Positions 44,527 through 53,680 of a stretch of DNA of 64,000 nucleotides are shown here, one piece after another. Location of the stretch: assembly GCF_042684505.1 (NCBI RefSeq), contig NZ_JBHULT010000006.1:955096-1019095 (forward strand), written 5' to 3'. Numbering within the stretch: the first letter of the stretch is position 1; each line of letters opens with the position of its first letter. This DNA is from Salinimicrobium flavum (GTDB lineage Bacteria > Bacteroidota > Bacteroidia > Flavobacteriales > Flavobacteriaceae). The translations under genes were made by a program, and so were the position numbers. Under the pieces are notes generated by a model. The model saw only the letters and a program-made list of their open reading frames with translations, was not told the DNA's origin and did no database searches.

Positions 44527-45204
44527 TCACGGTCGAAATATAGAATTCATCGCAATATCTGCATACCTCACTTCCCTGTTCTCTGTAAACTCCACACTGC
44601 CGGAAACATCGGTTGGGAAGCCGGGGTCAATATGTTTGTCGATCACTTCTGAATCCCTGTTGGTGATTACCCAGAAACTTTTGATCCCATCCGGAGTTTT
44701 ACTGGTTCTTATGTACTGGTGCCATTGATCTCTACCTGATTTGAATTTAAGGTCGATGGCTAAATCTTTTTGAAAATTCTCAATTTCAAATGCTACGGGA
44801 TTATGGGCGGTTAAGGTTCCAAGGAAAACGGTTTTGCCTTTATTTGCAGTTGCCTCCAAAGATTCTCCTGCATTATTCAGGTAATCAAAATTAATTCTTC
44901 TTTCAATTTCAAGATCTTTGATCTCTTCCCTTCCGTTTAGGGTAATGAGAACTTTTGCGGCAGTTCCACCTTTTTCAGGGACCAGGCTGGCTTGCGGATA
45001 GCTGTAGATTCCCCGGGAAGTTAGTTCTTGTGAGAGCTGTTGAATTTTATCCTCTAGAACTTTGATCTTCTCAGTCTTTTCTTCTATCTGTATCCTTAAG
45101 TCTTCCTTAGAGTTTAATGCACCGGTCCTGAAGCCAAGATAAATGGATATGACTGCTGTTGCCATCAGCAAAATCGCCAGAATTATTTCTGATTTTACCT
45201 TCAT
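44527..45204 (-). CDS. Membrane-anchored coiled-coil protein of unknown function
   Basis: A 225-residue protein I do not recognise. One N-terminal membrane segment (residues 3-24) is followed by a strongly charged coiled coil (about 27-60, rich in Glu, Lys and Ile/Leu) and then a beta-rich domain with DYLNNAGESLEATANKG, WHQYIRTSKTPDGIKSFWVI and DPGFPTDVSGSVEFTE. The domain looks like a periplasmic immunoglobulin-like or Bacteroidota-specific fold. ATG 45204 was preferred because it starts the membrane segment directly; an ATG 45 bp upstream would add unrelated residues. No neighbour hints at its function. Confidence 0.6.
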   Translation of the reverse strand: MKVKSEIILAILLMATAVISIYLGFRTGALNSKEDLRIQIEEKTEKIKVLEDKIQQLSQELTSRGIYSYPQASLVPEKGGTAAKVLITLNGREEIKDLEIERRINFDYLNNAGESLEATANKGKTVFLGTLTAHNPVAFEIENFQKDLAIDLKFKSGRDQWHQYIRTSKTPDGIKSFWVITNRDSEVIDKHIDPGFPTDVSGSVEFTENREVRYADIAMNSIFRP

Positions 45205-45399
45205 ATTTGAGAATCTACAGGCAATATAGGATTTTTCCGACTCTTTCACCAGACCGGTAGTGATTTAGCAGCTCGTCATTAAAAAGATCATTTCCCTCAG
45301 CAGAAAACGCGGGCTTTATTTATGAGGGATATTTCGAATTTACTTCACATTTTATTTGATATGGCATTGGATTTGCAACCCCTTTAATAAAAAATTGCT

Positions 45400-45525
45400 A
45401 TGTCTAAGCAGGATATTTACAGGCTGCTGAATAATTCAACACTAAGGCTGATCCTTATTTTTCTCTTTGCAGCAATAGCAGGTATGCTGCTTATTCTTAC
45501 CTTTTTGAGGTTATTATTCATGTGA
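45400..45525 (+). CDS. Putative 41-residue single-pass membrane mini-protein
   Basis: An ATG-to-TGA reading frame encodes 41 residues: a short polar N-terminus (MSKQDIYRLLNNSTLR) followed by one hydrophobic helix (LILIFLFAAIAGMLLILTFL) and a short tail. The composition is that of a genuine membrane helix rather than random. It ends 12 bp inside the end of the convergent carbonic anhydrase gene. It sits in an otherwise empty 310-bp gap between two genes. There is no clear promoter. It may be a real small protein or chance; I give it moderate weight. Confidence 0.4.
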   Translation: MSKQDIYRLLNNSTLRLILIFLFAAIAGMLLILTFLRLLFM

Positions 45526-46032
45526 TTCAAACCAGCTGCTGTACATAATATAATTTCCGGCAGTCTTTTTCAGGTTCTCGATCTGGGCATCACTCATTTT
45601 TTTTATCTTTTTCGCAGGAATACCAGCATAAATATATCCCGGTTCACAGATGGTATTTTCCAGTACCACTGCTCCGGCAGCGATGATACAGCCTTCCCTT
45701 ACCACAGCATGGTCCATTACAATAGCCCCCATTCCAATAAGCACATTATCTTCAACGGTGCAACCGTGCACAATAGCCCTGTGGCCAATTGATACATTAT
45801 TCCCAATGGTGGTGGCAGCTTTTTCATAGGTGCAGTGGATCACCGCCCCGTCCTGGATGTTGGTCCTGTTTCCTATGTCAATGGAGTTTACATCTCCCCG
45901 AATCACTGCATTAAACCATACTGAACAATCACTCCCCATCGTGACATCTCCCACTATGGTAGCATTTTCTGCTACAAAACAGGAATCTTCAATTTTTGGA
46001 TAAACCTCCTTTACCGGTAATATAAGTGCCAT
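45514..46032 (-). CDS. Gamma carbonic anhydrase family protein (YrdA/PaaY-like)
   Basis: A 172-residue left-handed beta-helix protein. Hexapeptide repeats run through the chain (NATIVGDVTMGSDCSVWFNAVIRGDVNSI in part), and the three metal-binding histidines are seen in QDGAVIHCT, IGHRAIVHGC. It ends with a helix. The family binds zinc or iron; true carbonic anhydrase activity has been shown only for some members. ATG 46032, giving MALILPVKEVYP, is the proper start; an earlier ATG adds about 70 residues of poor composition. Confidence 0.88.
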   Translation of the reverse strand: MALILPVKEVYPKIEDSCFVAENATIVGDVTMGSDCSVWFNAVIRGDVNSIDIGNRTNIQDGAVIHCTYEKAATTIGNNVSIGHRAIVHGCTVEDNVLIGMGAIVMDHAVVREGCIIAAGAVVLENTICEPGYIYAGIPAKKIKKMSDAQIENLKKTAGNYIMYSSWFESHE

Positions 46033-46226
46033 AATATTTGTTTTAAATCCTTTTTTCAAATTTAATCCTTTTAGCATTAATCGGGATTTTCCCGGGGATT
46101 TCTCTTTATTTATTTGAAGCCTTCCTGCCGTGTACAACCTCCTGCACTTTTGGTTGTGAGAAAATGTAAATTTTAAGTATCTTCTGTGGGAAATAGCCCT
46201 ATGAATTAAGGGTAAAAACAGGTCAC

Positions 46227-46871
46227 ATGGAAAATAGCGGAAGATCAACAAAGGAAAATGTTATGCTGCGCCTGCCGGTGAAAATAAGATATACGGCAAT
46301 AGAAAGATATCTAAGAGAGAAATATATAGGGGAAGTCCTTAAGGAAGAAAAGAAAGACGGTGAAGAGAAGGAATATGCCGAGGTGCTGGCTATATCATTG
46401 GGAAAAAGTGAGGAAGAGAATTTTGACCTTGCTCTTAATCTACAGTTAAGAACTCTTACCTCTTTTTTCAAAAACAAGATCCTCAGGGTGAGGGTGCATC
46501 TGGCAATGACTTTTGACCCCGACAAGCAGGAAGTGAGGATATCAGATTATCAGCTCGAAGGGGAGAATAATAGCTGGTTGATCAATAAGTTCCTGCAGGT
46601 AATGGCCAATACTTTTCTGTTCAGCGGATTCAGGAAAAAGATGAAATATGATTTCCGCCCCCTCATTGAAGATCAGGTCCTTGATCTCAACAAAAAATTG
46701 CAGGGCGATATGGAAGTGTATGACGGGATAAATATTTCTGGAAACCTATCTGAATTTCGCATAGCTGACCTCATTCCCGGTCAGGCTCACCTGCTCATCT
46801 CTGTGGTGATCGCCGGTAATACGGTGATTGATATTGAAAAGATCAATTTTTCAGAAGGAAAAATTTCCTGA
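46227..46871 (+). CDS. DUF4403-like protein, function unknown
   Basis: A 214-residue protein with no signal peptide or membrane segment. It is helical and charged at the start and contains the blocks NLQLRTLTSFFKNKILRVRVHLAMTFDP, NKFLQVMANTFLFSGFRKK and a C-terminal stretch NLSEFRIADLIPGQAHLLISVVIAGNTVI (key residues only). The last part resembles the end of DUF4403, but the match is tentative. The gene is divergent from the carbonic anhydrase gene and ends within 1 bp of the convergent universal stress gene. I cannot suggest a function. Confidence 0.5.
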   Translation: MENSGRSTKENVMLRLPVKIRYTAIERYLREKYIGEVLKEEKKDGEEKEYAEVLAISLGKSEEENFDLALNLQLRTLTSFFKNKILRVRVHLAMTFDPDKQEVRISDYQLEGENNSWLINKFLQVMANTFLFSGFRKKMKYDFRPLIEDQVLDLNKKLQGDMEVYDGINISGNLSEFRIADLIPGQAHLLISVVIAGNTVIDIEKINFSEGKIS

Positions 46872-47702
46872 TCATTCATTGCTATTGATGCTCAATACCG
46901 GCATCTCGAGCTTGTTGATCAAGCCTTCAGAAATACTTTTTCGATAAAGAGGTGATAGGCCTGCCCTGCCGTGGGTGATCACCCCCAGCATATCGCAATG
47001 ACAGTTCTTTAGGAATTTTTCAATTCCCCGCTGCTCATCATGCGCATTAATGACAGTATGCTTCACATTTTGACCGGAATATTTTTGCAGGAACCTGTTG
47101 AGTTTCTCCTCGATCTCTGTACTTTCCCTGAAATTGTATGGGGTATTAACATATAACAACTGAATTTCTGCTCCCAGCGCAATGGCAATTTCCATGATCA
47201 TTTCAAAATCTGCCAGAGATTCATTCTCGAAATCTGAAGCTATTGCAATATTTTTAGGTAGGACCGGTCCATCCCCTCGTTTAACGGCCAGCACCGGGAC
47301 GGGAGATTTGCTCATGACTTTATGGGTATTGGTACCTGCCATTTTATTAAAACCTTTTTGGCCATGGGTTCCCATCACCACAAGGCTGTAATGTTCCTTA
47401 TTGATATATTTATGGATCTCTTCTATACCGGTATTGAAGATGAGGGAAGAGCTGATCTCTACTCCGTTCTTTTCTGCTCTTCTTTCTAATTTCACCAGTT
47501 GATCCTTCGCTTCCCCAATAGCTGCTTTGGTTTCAGGATATAGCGATTCCTTTTCCAGCGGCAGTTTTCTCCAGTCAACAGGTGTAGAGATAAGGTGCAG
47601 AAAGGTGACGCCGGTGTTCATTTTTTTCGCTATCTCTACTCCCAGGTCGGAAGCGTAAGAGGCGCTTTCAGAAAAATCTGTGGGAATAAGTACATTTTTC
47701 AT
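46872..47702 (-). CDS. Tandem universal stress protein
   Basis: A 276-residue cytoplasmic protein made of two UspA domains. The first, MKNVLIPTDFSESASYASDLG onward, contains the ATP-binding signature G-x2-G-x9-G-T seen in VVMGTHGQKGFNKMAGTNTHKV. The second domain, from about residue 145, contains NIAIASDFENESLADFEMI and ends with an imperfect copy of the same motif (GVITHGRAGLSPLYRKSISEGL), so nucleotide binding may be weaker there. Such proteins are induced by starvation and other stress. The start is ATG 47702. It is convergent with the 46227 gene and divergent from the methyltransferase. Confidence 0.88.
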   Translation of the reverse strand: MKNVLIPTDFSESASYASDLGVEIAKKMNTGVTFLHLISTPVDWRKLPLEKESLYPETKAAIGEAKDQLVKLERRAEKNGVEISSSLIFNTGIEEIHKYINKEHYSLVVMGTHGQKGFNKMAGTNTHKVMSKSPVPVLAVKRGDGPVLPKNIAIASDFENESLADFEMIMEIAIALGAEIQLLYVNTPYNFRESTEIEEKLNRFLQKYSGQNVKHTVINAHDEQRGIEKFLKNCHCDMLGVITHGRAGLSPLYRKSISEGLINKLEMPVLSINSNE

Positions 47703-47804
47703 GGCCGAGAGTTTTTCTAAAGATATTTGGAAAGGGGTATTTTTGAAATGATTAAAATCATTCTTTAAATTTTTCAGGGTTTTTCGAATTACTATTTTTG
47801 GCTC

Positions 47805-48254
47805 ATGAAAGTAGATAATCTGGAACAGGGATTCTTCGGAATTGGGATCCAAAATGGCAAGACTCCCGAAAATCTTGGAGTTCTTTGGCGTTCTGCCCAG
47901 AATATGGGAGCAAGTTTTATTTTTACGATTGGGAACAGGTATGCCAGGCAGGCTTGTGACACCCATAAGGCCATTGGGGCCATGCCTTATTTTCATTATC
48001 AAACCTTTGAGGATTTTTACCGGCACCTGCCCAAAGGAGCCATGCTGGTGGGAGTGGAATTGACAGAGGAGGCTAAACCCCTTGAAACTTTTGAACATCC
48101 GCGGCGCTGTGTCTATCTCTTAGGTGCTGAAGATCACGGCCTCTCCCGTAAGGCTATTGAAAAAGCACATTTTCTGGTAAAGTTCCAATCCACTTTCAGC
48201 CTTAATGTTTCAGTTGCAGGTAGCATCGTCATGTATGACCGCGGGATGAAGTAG
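47805..48254 (+). CDS. SpoU-family RNA methyltransferase (short, TrmH-like)
   Basis: A 149-residue SPOUT enzyme without extra domains, about the size of TrmL. It shows motif 1 NLGVLWRSAQNMGA, motif 2 YLLGAEDHGLS and motif 3 FSLNVSVAGSIVMYDR, which together form the knotted SAM-binding site. The enzyme should methylate a ribose 2'-OH of tRNA or rRNA. Which nucleotide is unknown; I do not assign a gene name. The start at 47805 lies directly after an AT-rich gap, and era follows 67 bp later behind its own promoter. Confidence 0.87.
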   Translation: MKVDNLEQGFFGIGIQNGKTPENLGVLWRSAQNMGASFIFTIGNRYARQACDTHKAIGAMPYFHYQTFEDFYRHLPKGAMLVGVELTEEAKPLETFEHPRRCVYLLGAEDHGLSRKAIEKAHFLVKFQSTFSLNVSVAGSIVMYDRGMK

Positions 48255-48277
48255 TAATTTTCCGCAGAAATCAATCT

Positions 48278-48307
48278 TTTGAGCTGCTTTAGAATTAGGT
48301 ATCTTTG
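48278..48307 (+). promoter_or_regulatory. Bacteroidota-type promoter of era
   Basis: TTTG (48278-48281) and TATCTTTG (48300-48307) are 18 bp apart, one base short of the ideal. The transcript would start about 10 bases before the era ATG. Confidence 0.6.
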
Positions 48308-48321
48308 TAAAAAAATAAGTT

Positions 48322-49212
48322 ATGGCTCACAAAGCTGGTTTTGTCAATATCATAGGAAATCCCAACGTGGGAAAATCTACCCTCATGAATGCTTTTATAG
48401 GGGAGAAACTCAGTATAATCACCTCTAAGGCGCAAACCACTCGTCACCGTATCCTGGGGATCGTCAACGGGGAAGACTTTCAGGTCATCCTGAGTGATAC
48501 CCCGGGGATCATAAAACCTGCTTACCAGCTACAGGAATCTATGATGGATTTCGTGAAATCGGCTTTTGAAGATGCAGATATACTGGTGTATATGGTTGAA
48601 ATAGGCGAACAAGAACTTAAGGATGAGTCATTTTTCAATAAGATCATTCATTCTGAAATTCCTGTTTTGTTGTTGCTGAACAAGATCGATAAATCAAACC
48701 AGGAACAACTGGAAGATCAGGTACAGCTGTGGAAGGAAAAAGTACCTAATGCCGAGATCTTCCCGGTTTCTGCCCTTGAGGGCTTCAACGTCCCACAGAT
48801 CTTTAACCGAATCGTGGAACTGCTGCCCGAGTCTCCTGCTTTCTATCCTAAAGACACCTTAACCGATAAGCCCGAACGCTTCTTTGTCAATGAGATCATC
48901 AGGGAAAAGATCCTGATGCATTATAAAAAAGAGATCCCTTACAGTGTTGAGATCGACACCGAAGAATTCTTCGAGGAAGAAGACATAATTCGCATGCGTA
49001 GTGTGATCATGGTGGAACGTGAAACCCAGAAAGGGATCATTATTGGTCATAAAGGAGCGGCCTTAAAAAGGGTAGGAGTGGAAGCCCGGAAAGATCTTGA
49101 AAAATTCTTCGGAAAGCAGGTACACCTGGAACTGTATGTAAAAGTGAACAAGAACTGGCGTAGCGATGCAAGGCAATTGCGTCGTTTCGGATATTCGGGA
49201 GATAAAAAATAA
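48322..49212 (+). CDS. era: GTPase Era
   Basis: It binds 16S rRNA near its 3' end and couples ribosome assembly to growth. The GTPase domain carries G1 GNPNVGKST, G2 around SKAQTTRH, G3 DTPG and G4 NKID. The C-terminal KH domain is seen in GIIIGHKGAALKRVGVEARKDLEKFF (key residues G-H-K-G). The protein of 296 residues is of standard length. It lies in the same direction as der, 183 bp downstream. Confidence 0.96.
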   Translation: MAHKAGFVNIIGNPNVGKSTLMNAFIGEKLSIITSKAQTTRHRILGIVNGEDFQVILSDTPGIIKPAYQLQESMMDFVKSAFEDADILVYMVEIGEQELKDESFFNKIIHSEIPVLLLLNKIDKSNQEQLEDQVQLWKEKVPNAEIFPVSALEGFNVPQIFNRIVELLPESPAFYPKDTLTDKPERFFVNEIIREKILMHYKKEIPYSVEIDTEEFFEEEDIIRMRSVIMVERETQKGIIIGHKGAALKRVGVEARKDLEKFFGKQVHLELYVKVNKNWRSDARQLRRFGYSGDKK

Positions 49213-49395
49213 GTTCCTTTTCTGATTTTTCACTCTACCGAAAAATCCTTTTTTTCAGTGGTGTCTCCCTTTAATCCGAATAAATTTGGTGAAGAGAGGT
49301 TACTTTCCGCAGCAGTTGAAAATTAGATAGATATACATGTAAGGCAATTGCTTTAAAACACCTAATTTTGCACCCTTATTTAGAATTGAGTAATT

Positions 49396-50700
49396 ATGAG
49401 CAGTATTGTAGCCATTGTAGGGAGACCTAATGTTGGAAAATCAACTTTTTTTAACCGGTTAATTCAGCGTAGGGAAGCTATTGTAGATTCTGAGAGCGGG
49501 GTGACCCGTGACCGGCACTACGGAAAAAGTGACTGGAACGGTAAGTATTTTTCTGTCATAGATACCGGAGGTTATATACTGGGAAGCGATGACATCTTTG
49601 AAGCCGAGATCGATAAGCAGGTAGAACTTGCCATTGACGAAGCCGATGCCATCATTTTTATGGTAGATGTAGAGACTGGCGTCACTCCTATGGATGAAGA
49701 TGTAGCCGCTTTGCTGCGGAAGGTGAACAAACCAGTTTTCCTGGCTGTAAATAAGGTAGATAACTCCAAACGCCTTGAAAATGCGGTAGAATTCTACTCA
49801 TTGGGTTTAGGTGAATATTTTCCTATTGCAAGTACTAGTGGTAGCGGTACGGGGGAATTACTGGATGCCCTGGTGGAAGCCCTGCCGGAAGATACCCGTG
49901 AAGAAGATGCCGAATTGCCCCGTTTTGCGGTAGTTGGCCGTCCCAATGCGGGAAAATCGTCATTTATCAATGCGCTTATTGGGGAAGACAGGTATATAGT
50001 GACCGATATTGCCGGTACCACCCGCGATTCTATAGATACCCGCTACAATCGTTTCGGATTTGAATTTAACCTGGTGGATACCGCCGGGATAAGGAGAAAA
50101 TCCAAGGTAAAGGAAGACCTCGAATTTTATTCGGTTATGCGGTCTGTCAGAGCCATTGAACACTGTGACGTTTGTTTGATCGTGATGGATGCCACCCGAG
50201 GATTTGACGGACAGGTTCAGAACATCTTCTGGCTGGCCCAAAGAAACCGGAAAGGGATCGTGATCCTGGTGAACAAGTGGGACCTGGTTGACAAAGAGAC
50301 CAACACCATGAAAGAATACGAAGCGAAAATTCGCCAGGAGATGGAACCTTTCACAGATGTCCCTATCGTATTCATGTCTGTACTCACCAAACAGCGTATC
50401 TTCAAAGCTATAGAAACAGCTGTTGAGGTCTACCAGAACCGCAGTAAAAAGATCAAGACCAGTGAGCTTAATGAAGTAATGCTTCCTATCCTTGAAGCTT
50501 ATCCGCCGCCGGCCTATAAAGGAAAATACGTGAAGATCAAGTTCTGTATGCAGCTTCCTACACCCCAGCCGCAGTTCGCATTTTTCTGTAACCTGCCGCA
50601 GTATGTCAAGGACCCTTACAAGCGGTTCCTGGAGAATAAACTTCGCAAGGAATTCAACTTTACGGGAGTTCCCGTTTCAGTATATTTCAGAAAGAAATAA
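49396..50700 (+). CDS. der: GTPase Der (EngA)
   Basis: Der has two GTPase domains in tandem and is required for 50S subunit maturation. The first domain has GRPNVGKST and DTGG; the second has GRPNAGKSS and DTAGIRRKSKVKEDLEFYS. The C-terminal KH-like domain ends the 434-residue protein. A TAATTTTG box at 49363-49370 lies 26 bp before the ATG. era and der are adjacent in many flavobacteria. The downstream terminator ends the unit. Confidence 0.96.
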   Translation: MSSIVAIVGRPNVGKSTFFNRLIQRREAIVDSESGVTRDRHYGKSDWNGKYFSVIDTGGYILGSDDIFEAEIDKQVELAIDEADAIIFMVDVETGVTPMDEDVAALLRKVNKPVFLAVNKVDNSKRLENAVEFYSLGLGEYFPIASTSGSGTGELLDALVEALPEDTREEDAELPRFAVVGRPNAGKSSFINALIGEDRYIVTDIAGTTRDSIDTRYNRFGFEFNLVDTAGIRRKSKVKEDLEFYSVMRSVRAIEHCDVCLIVMDATRGFDGQVQNIFWLAQRNRKGIVILVNKWDLVDKETNTMKEYEAKIRQEMEPFTDVPIVFMSVLTKQRIFKAIETAVEVYQNRSKKIKTSELNEVMLPILEAYPPPAYKGKYVKIKFCMQLPTPQPQFAFFCNLPQYVKDPYKRFLENKLRKEFNFTGVPVSVYFRKK

Positions 50701-50739
50701 AAACCCATGTAACTTTTTCTCTTTTTGAGAGTCAAATGG

Positions 50740-50772
50740 ATACTGCCGGCAAAACCCGGCGGTATTTTTTTT
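50740..50772 (+). terminator. Terminator between der and the barrel protein
   Basis: ATACTGCC (50740-50747) pairs with GGCGGTAT (50758-50765) with one G:U wobble and a 10-base loop, followed by eight T. It lies 40 bp after the der stop. Confidence 0.8.
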
Positions 50773-50790
50773 GTTTAAAAATCCCCCATA

Positions 50791-53562
50791 ATGAGAATTT
50801 TTTCATTTCTATGCCTGCTTCTTTTTTCCCTGGGAGCGGCGGCACAACAATTTGAGATTTCCGGAAAATTAGTAGATAAGAAGACCAGCCTTCCCCTGGA
50901 GTCGGCTACGGTTTTTGTAGAAAAAGTCTCAGACAGCGCCCTGGTTTCCTATACCATTTCAAATGCAGAAGGTATTTTCGTGATCCAAGGTTCCAATAAG
51001 TCAGATTCTTTGCGCCTGGTGAGTTCCTATAGTGGTTATGCCCCTTATACCAGAATAATTGAACTCTCAGGACCCAGGGTAGATCTAGGGTTAGTGAAAA
51101 TGGAAGAGATGAATACCATGTTGGGAGAAGTAACAGTGATCTCAGAGAGGGTTCCCGTTATTATAAAAAAGGATACGCTCGAGTTCAATGCGGGTTCTTT
51201 CGCGACCCGTCCCGATGCTAACCTGGAGGAGGTAATGAAGAAACTTCCGGGAGTCGAAGTAGATGCCCAGGGGAATATTACTGTAAATGGTAAACCTGTT
51301 TCCCGGATTTTAGTGAACGGAAAAGAATTCTTCGGGAACGATCCCAAGATCGCAACCAAGAACCTTCCGAAGGAAATTATTGATAAGATACAGGTGGTCG
51401 ATACCAGGACCAAGTCTGAAGAATTCACCGGGAAAGCCGGAAATCCAGATGACAAGACCATCAACGTAACCATTAAAAAAGACAAGAACAAAGGTTATTT
51501 CGCCCGGGCCACGGCAGGTGGCGGTACAAATGGGAGATATGAGCTTAGCGGGATAGGGAACTATTTTAAGGATGACCTTAGGGTAAGTGTGTTGGCCGGA
51601 GGCAACAACATCAACAGCGCCGGTTTTAGTTTTGATGAGATATTCGACATGATGGGAAACAGCGGCCGTGGTCGCAGTATTTCCTTTAACCGCAACGGCA
51701 GTTTTAGTATTGGCGGGAACAGCTTTGGCAGCAACGGCGGTATCACAAAAAGTGAAACGGCCGGTTTCAATTTCGCCAATGAATGGGACAAGAAATATGA
51801 ACTTACCGGCGATTATTTCTTCGGAAAAAATGACACCGAAACAAAGACCATAGTACAGAGAGAGACTTTTCTGCCAGACAGGACCTACTATACCAATTCA
51901 GTATCCTCCGGAAACTTGATCAACGAAAGTCACAGGGCCAACGCAGGTTTTGAGGTCGAGATCGATACCCTTACCAAGTTATCCATTCGTCCCTCGGTGA
52001 ATCTCAACGACGGTTTCTCCACCAGGAGCAGAACCTCAGAGCGAATTGATGAGGAACGGGAGGTGATGAGTACCACCTTTGACAATGAGGACCTGAGAAA
52101 AAGAACTTTTACTAACCGTATTAATTTTATTAGAAAATTCGGGAGTCGCGGGGCTTACCTGCAACTGGACCTTGTCAACCGAAATGAGTCTGGTGAAAGC
52201 GAGAACAGGTTCTTTTCAGAACAGCTTAATTATGAAGACGGAATCCTGTCAGATTCAGAAGTGCGCGATCAATTCATTTTGGAAGATAATACTACAGATG
52301 AGTATGAAGCAGGGATCACCCAGCGTTCTGTGCTCGCCGAAAAACTCTTCCTGGACCTTTCTTATGACTTCAGCACCCGTAAATTGGGCAATACGCGTGA
52401 TGTTTTTGACCTCGACCAGGCCACAAACAGCTATAGCGATTTCAATGAAGTGTTGAGCAATGATTTTGAGGCTACCAGCCTGAAGCATATTCCTAATATA
52501 GGGCTGAACTATGAAGGGGAAAAGTGGCGGCTTGGTTTCGAAACAGGTCTTTTGAGTACCAGGCTTAAGAATGAGGATTACCTTTCAGAAACATCCTTTA
52601 ACCGTAATTACAATAACCTTTTCCTTAACACCAGCGTAAGATATACCATGGGCAGGGGAAAATCAATGTACGCCTATTACCGTAATGATACAAATATCCC
52701 TACCATCAGGGAACTGCAGCCGGTGGCCAATTTTACAGACCCGTTGAATATTATCATAGGGAATCCGGAGTTAAAACCCACTTTTACACATAACTTTAAT
52801 TTTGGCCTTCACAATTTTGATTTCGCGACCCGCAGTGGTTTCAGTCTTTATGCTTCAGCCGGTCTTTCTGAAGATCTTGTGGTACCCTATAGCGTGACAG
52901 ATGAAAATCTCGTCACCACAACTACTTTTAGAAACCTTGATGGAGGATTAAGAGCTGGAGTAGGTACTTATTACAACAAACGTTTTAAGAAGGAGGAGAC
53001 AGCGTTCAACTACCGGTTAGGGATGAACGCCAATTACAACCGGCAGGTAGGTTTTTCCAACGGTACCCGGTATAATGCAGATATGTTTACTATTAATCCT
53101 TCTGTACGTTTTGGCTACGATTACACCGAGCGAATTGAGACCAATTTAAGGTATGAATTGGGTTATAACTTTTCAGATTACGACATTAGGCGTGACAGGC
53201 AGGAGGAATTCGTGAACCATACCATAGGTCTTGAGGTGACCACTTACTGGCCGAAAAATGTGGTTTTTGGAAATGATGTTTCCTTCAGTTACTTCGGAAA
53301 TACCGCACCCGGTTTTGACCAGACGTCGCTGTTATGGAATGCGAGCCTTGGCTACAAGTTCCTGAATGATGATGCTACCCTGAAGGTAAAGGTTTACGAC
53401 CTGCTCAATGAGAATGTAAGCACCCGAAGGACTACCGGGGAGGATTATGTACAGGATACCGAAGAACTTATCCTGGAACAGTATTTCATGCTGAGTTTCA
53501 CTTATAAGCTTAGCAAGTTTGGAGGGAAAGATCCTAATAAGAGAAAAATGATGAGGTTCTAA
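50791..53562 (+). CDS. TonB-dependent-type outer-membrane beta-barrel protein (OMP_b-brl family)
   Basis: A 923-residue outer-membrane protein. The signal peptide ends SLGAAAQQ. A carboxypeptidase-like beta-sandwich domain (FEISGKLVDKKTSLPLESATVFV in part) precedes a TonB plug-like region with VEVDAQGNITVNGKPVSRILVNGK, and the rest is a large barrel that ends in Phe (MMRF). The typical TonB box is not obvious and no SusD partner gene lies nearby, so it belongs to the SusC-independent type. Its ligand is unknown. The gene lies between two terminators and is transcribed alone. Confidence 0.88.
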   Translation: MRIFSFLCLLLFSLGAAAQQFEISGKLVDKKTSLPLESATVFVEKVSDSALVSYTISNAEGIFVIQGSNKSDSLRLVSSYSGYAPYTRIIELSGPRVDLGLVKMEEMNTMLGEVTVISERVPVIIKKDTLEFNAGSFATRPDANLEEVMKKLPGVEVDAQGNITVNGKPVSRILVNGKEFFGNDPKIATKNLPKEIIDKIQVVDTRTKSEEFTGKAGNPDDKTINVTIKKDKNKGYFARATAGGGTNGRYELSGIGNYFKDDLRVSVLAGGNNINSAGFSFDEIFDMMGNSGRGRSISFNRNGSFSIGGNSFGSNGGITKSETAGFNFANEWDKKYELTGDYFFGKNDTETKTIVQRETFLPDRTYYTNSVSSGNLINESHRANAGFEVEIDTLTKLSIRPSVNLNDGFSTRSRTSERIDEEREVMSTTFDNEDLRKRTFTNRINFIRKFGSRGAYLQLDLVNRNESGESENRFFSEQLNYEDGILSDSEVRDQFILEDNTTDEYEAGITQRSVLAEKLFLDLSYDFSTRKLGNTRDVFDLDQATNSYSDFNEVLSNDFEATSLKHIPNIGLNYEGEKWRLGFETGLLSTRLKNEDYLSETSFNRNYNNLFLNTSVRYTMGRGKSMYAYYRNDTNIPTIRELQPVANFTDPLNIIIGNPELKPTFTHNFNFGLHNFDFATRSGFSLYASAGLSEDLVVPYSVTDENLVTTTTFRNLDGGLRAGVGTYYNKRFKKEETAFNYRLGMNANYNRQVGFSNGTRYNADMFTINPSVRFGYDYTERIETNLRYELGYNFSDYDIRRDRQEEFVNHTIGLEVTTYWPKNVVFGNDVSFSYFGNTAPGFDQTSLLWNASLGYKFLNDDATLKVKVYDLLNENVSTRRTTGEDYVQDTEELILEQYFMLSFTYKLSKFGGKDPNKRKMMRF

Positions 53563-53580
53563 AAATATTTGAAGCATAAA

Positions 53581-53623
53581 ATACAAGAACTCCCGAAAAT
53601 GACCTTTTCGGGAGTTCTTGTAT
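53581..53623. terminator. Strong bidirectional terminator
   Basis: A perfect 19-bp stem (53581-53599 with 53605-53623) with the 5-base loop TGACC. T runs on the right and A runs on the left are short, but the stem is the strongest in the window; it lies between the rightward barrel gene and the leftward TPM operon. Confidence 0.75.
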
Positions 53624-53630
53624 TTCTATC

Positions 53631-53676
53631 ATTTAAGATTTAAGATCTCATGTCTCATATCTAAAGTTTCATGTTT
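53631..53676. repeat. Short-word intergenic repeat next to the terminator
   Basis: Words AAGATTT (53635-53641) and CTCATATCT (53654-53662) recur at 16537 and 16563, together with degenerate CTCATGT and TTTCATG copies. As at 16.5 kb, the repeat sits between a terminator and a leftward stop codon. Confidence 0.5.
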
Positions 53677-53680
53677 AATG

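Noticed and set aside
49321..49370. Full promoter of der
   Set aside because: TAATTTTG is a good -7 box, but the nearest TTG is only 12 bp away, so the pair is not supported.
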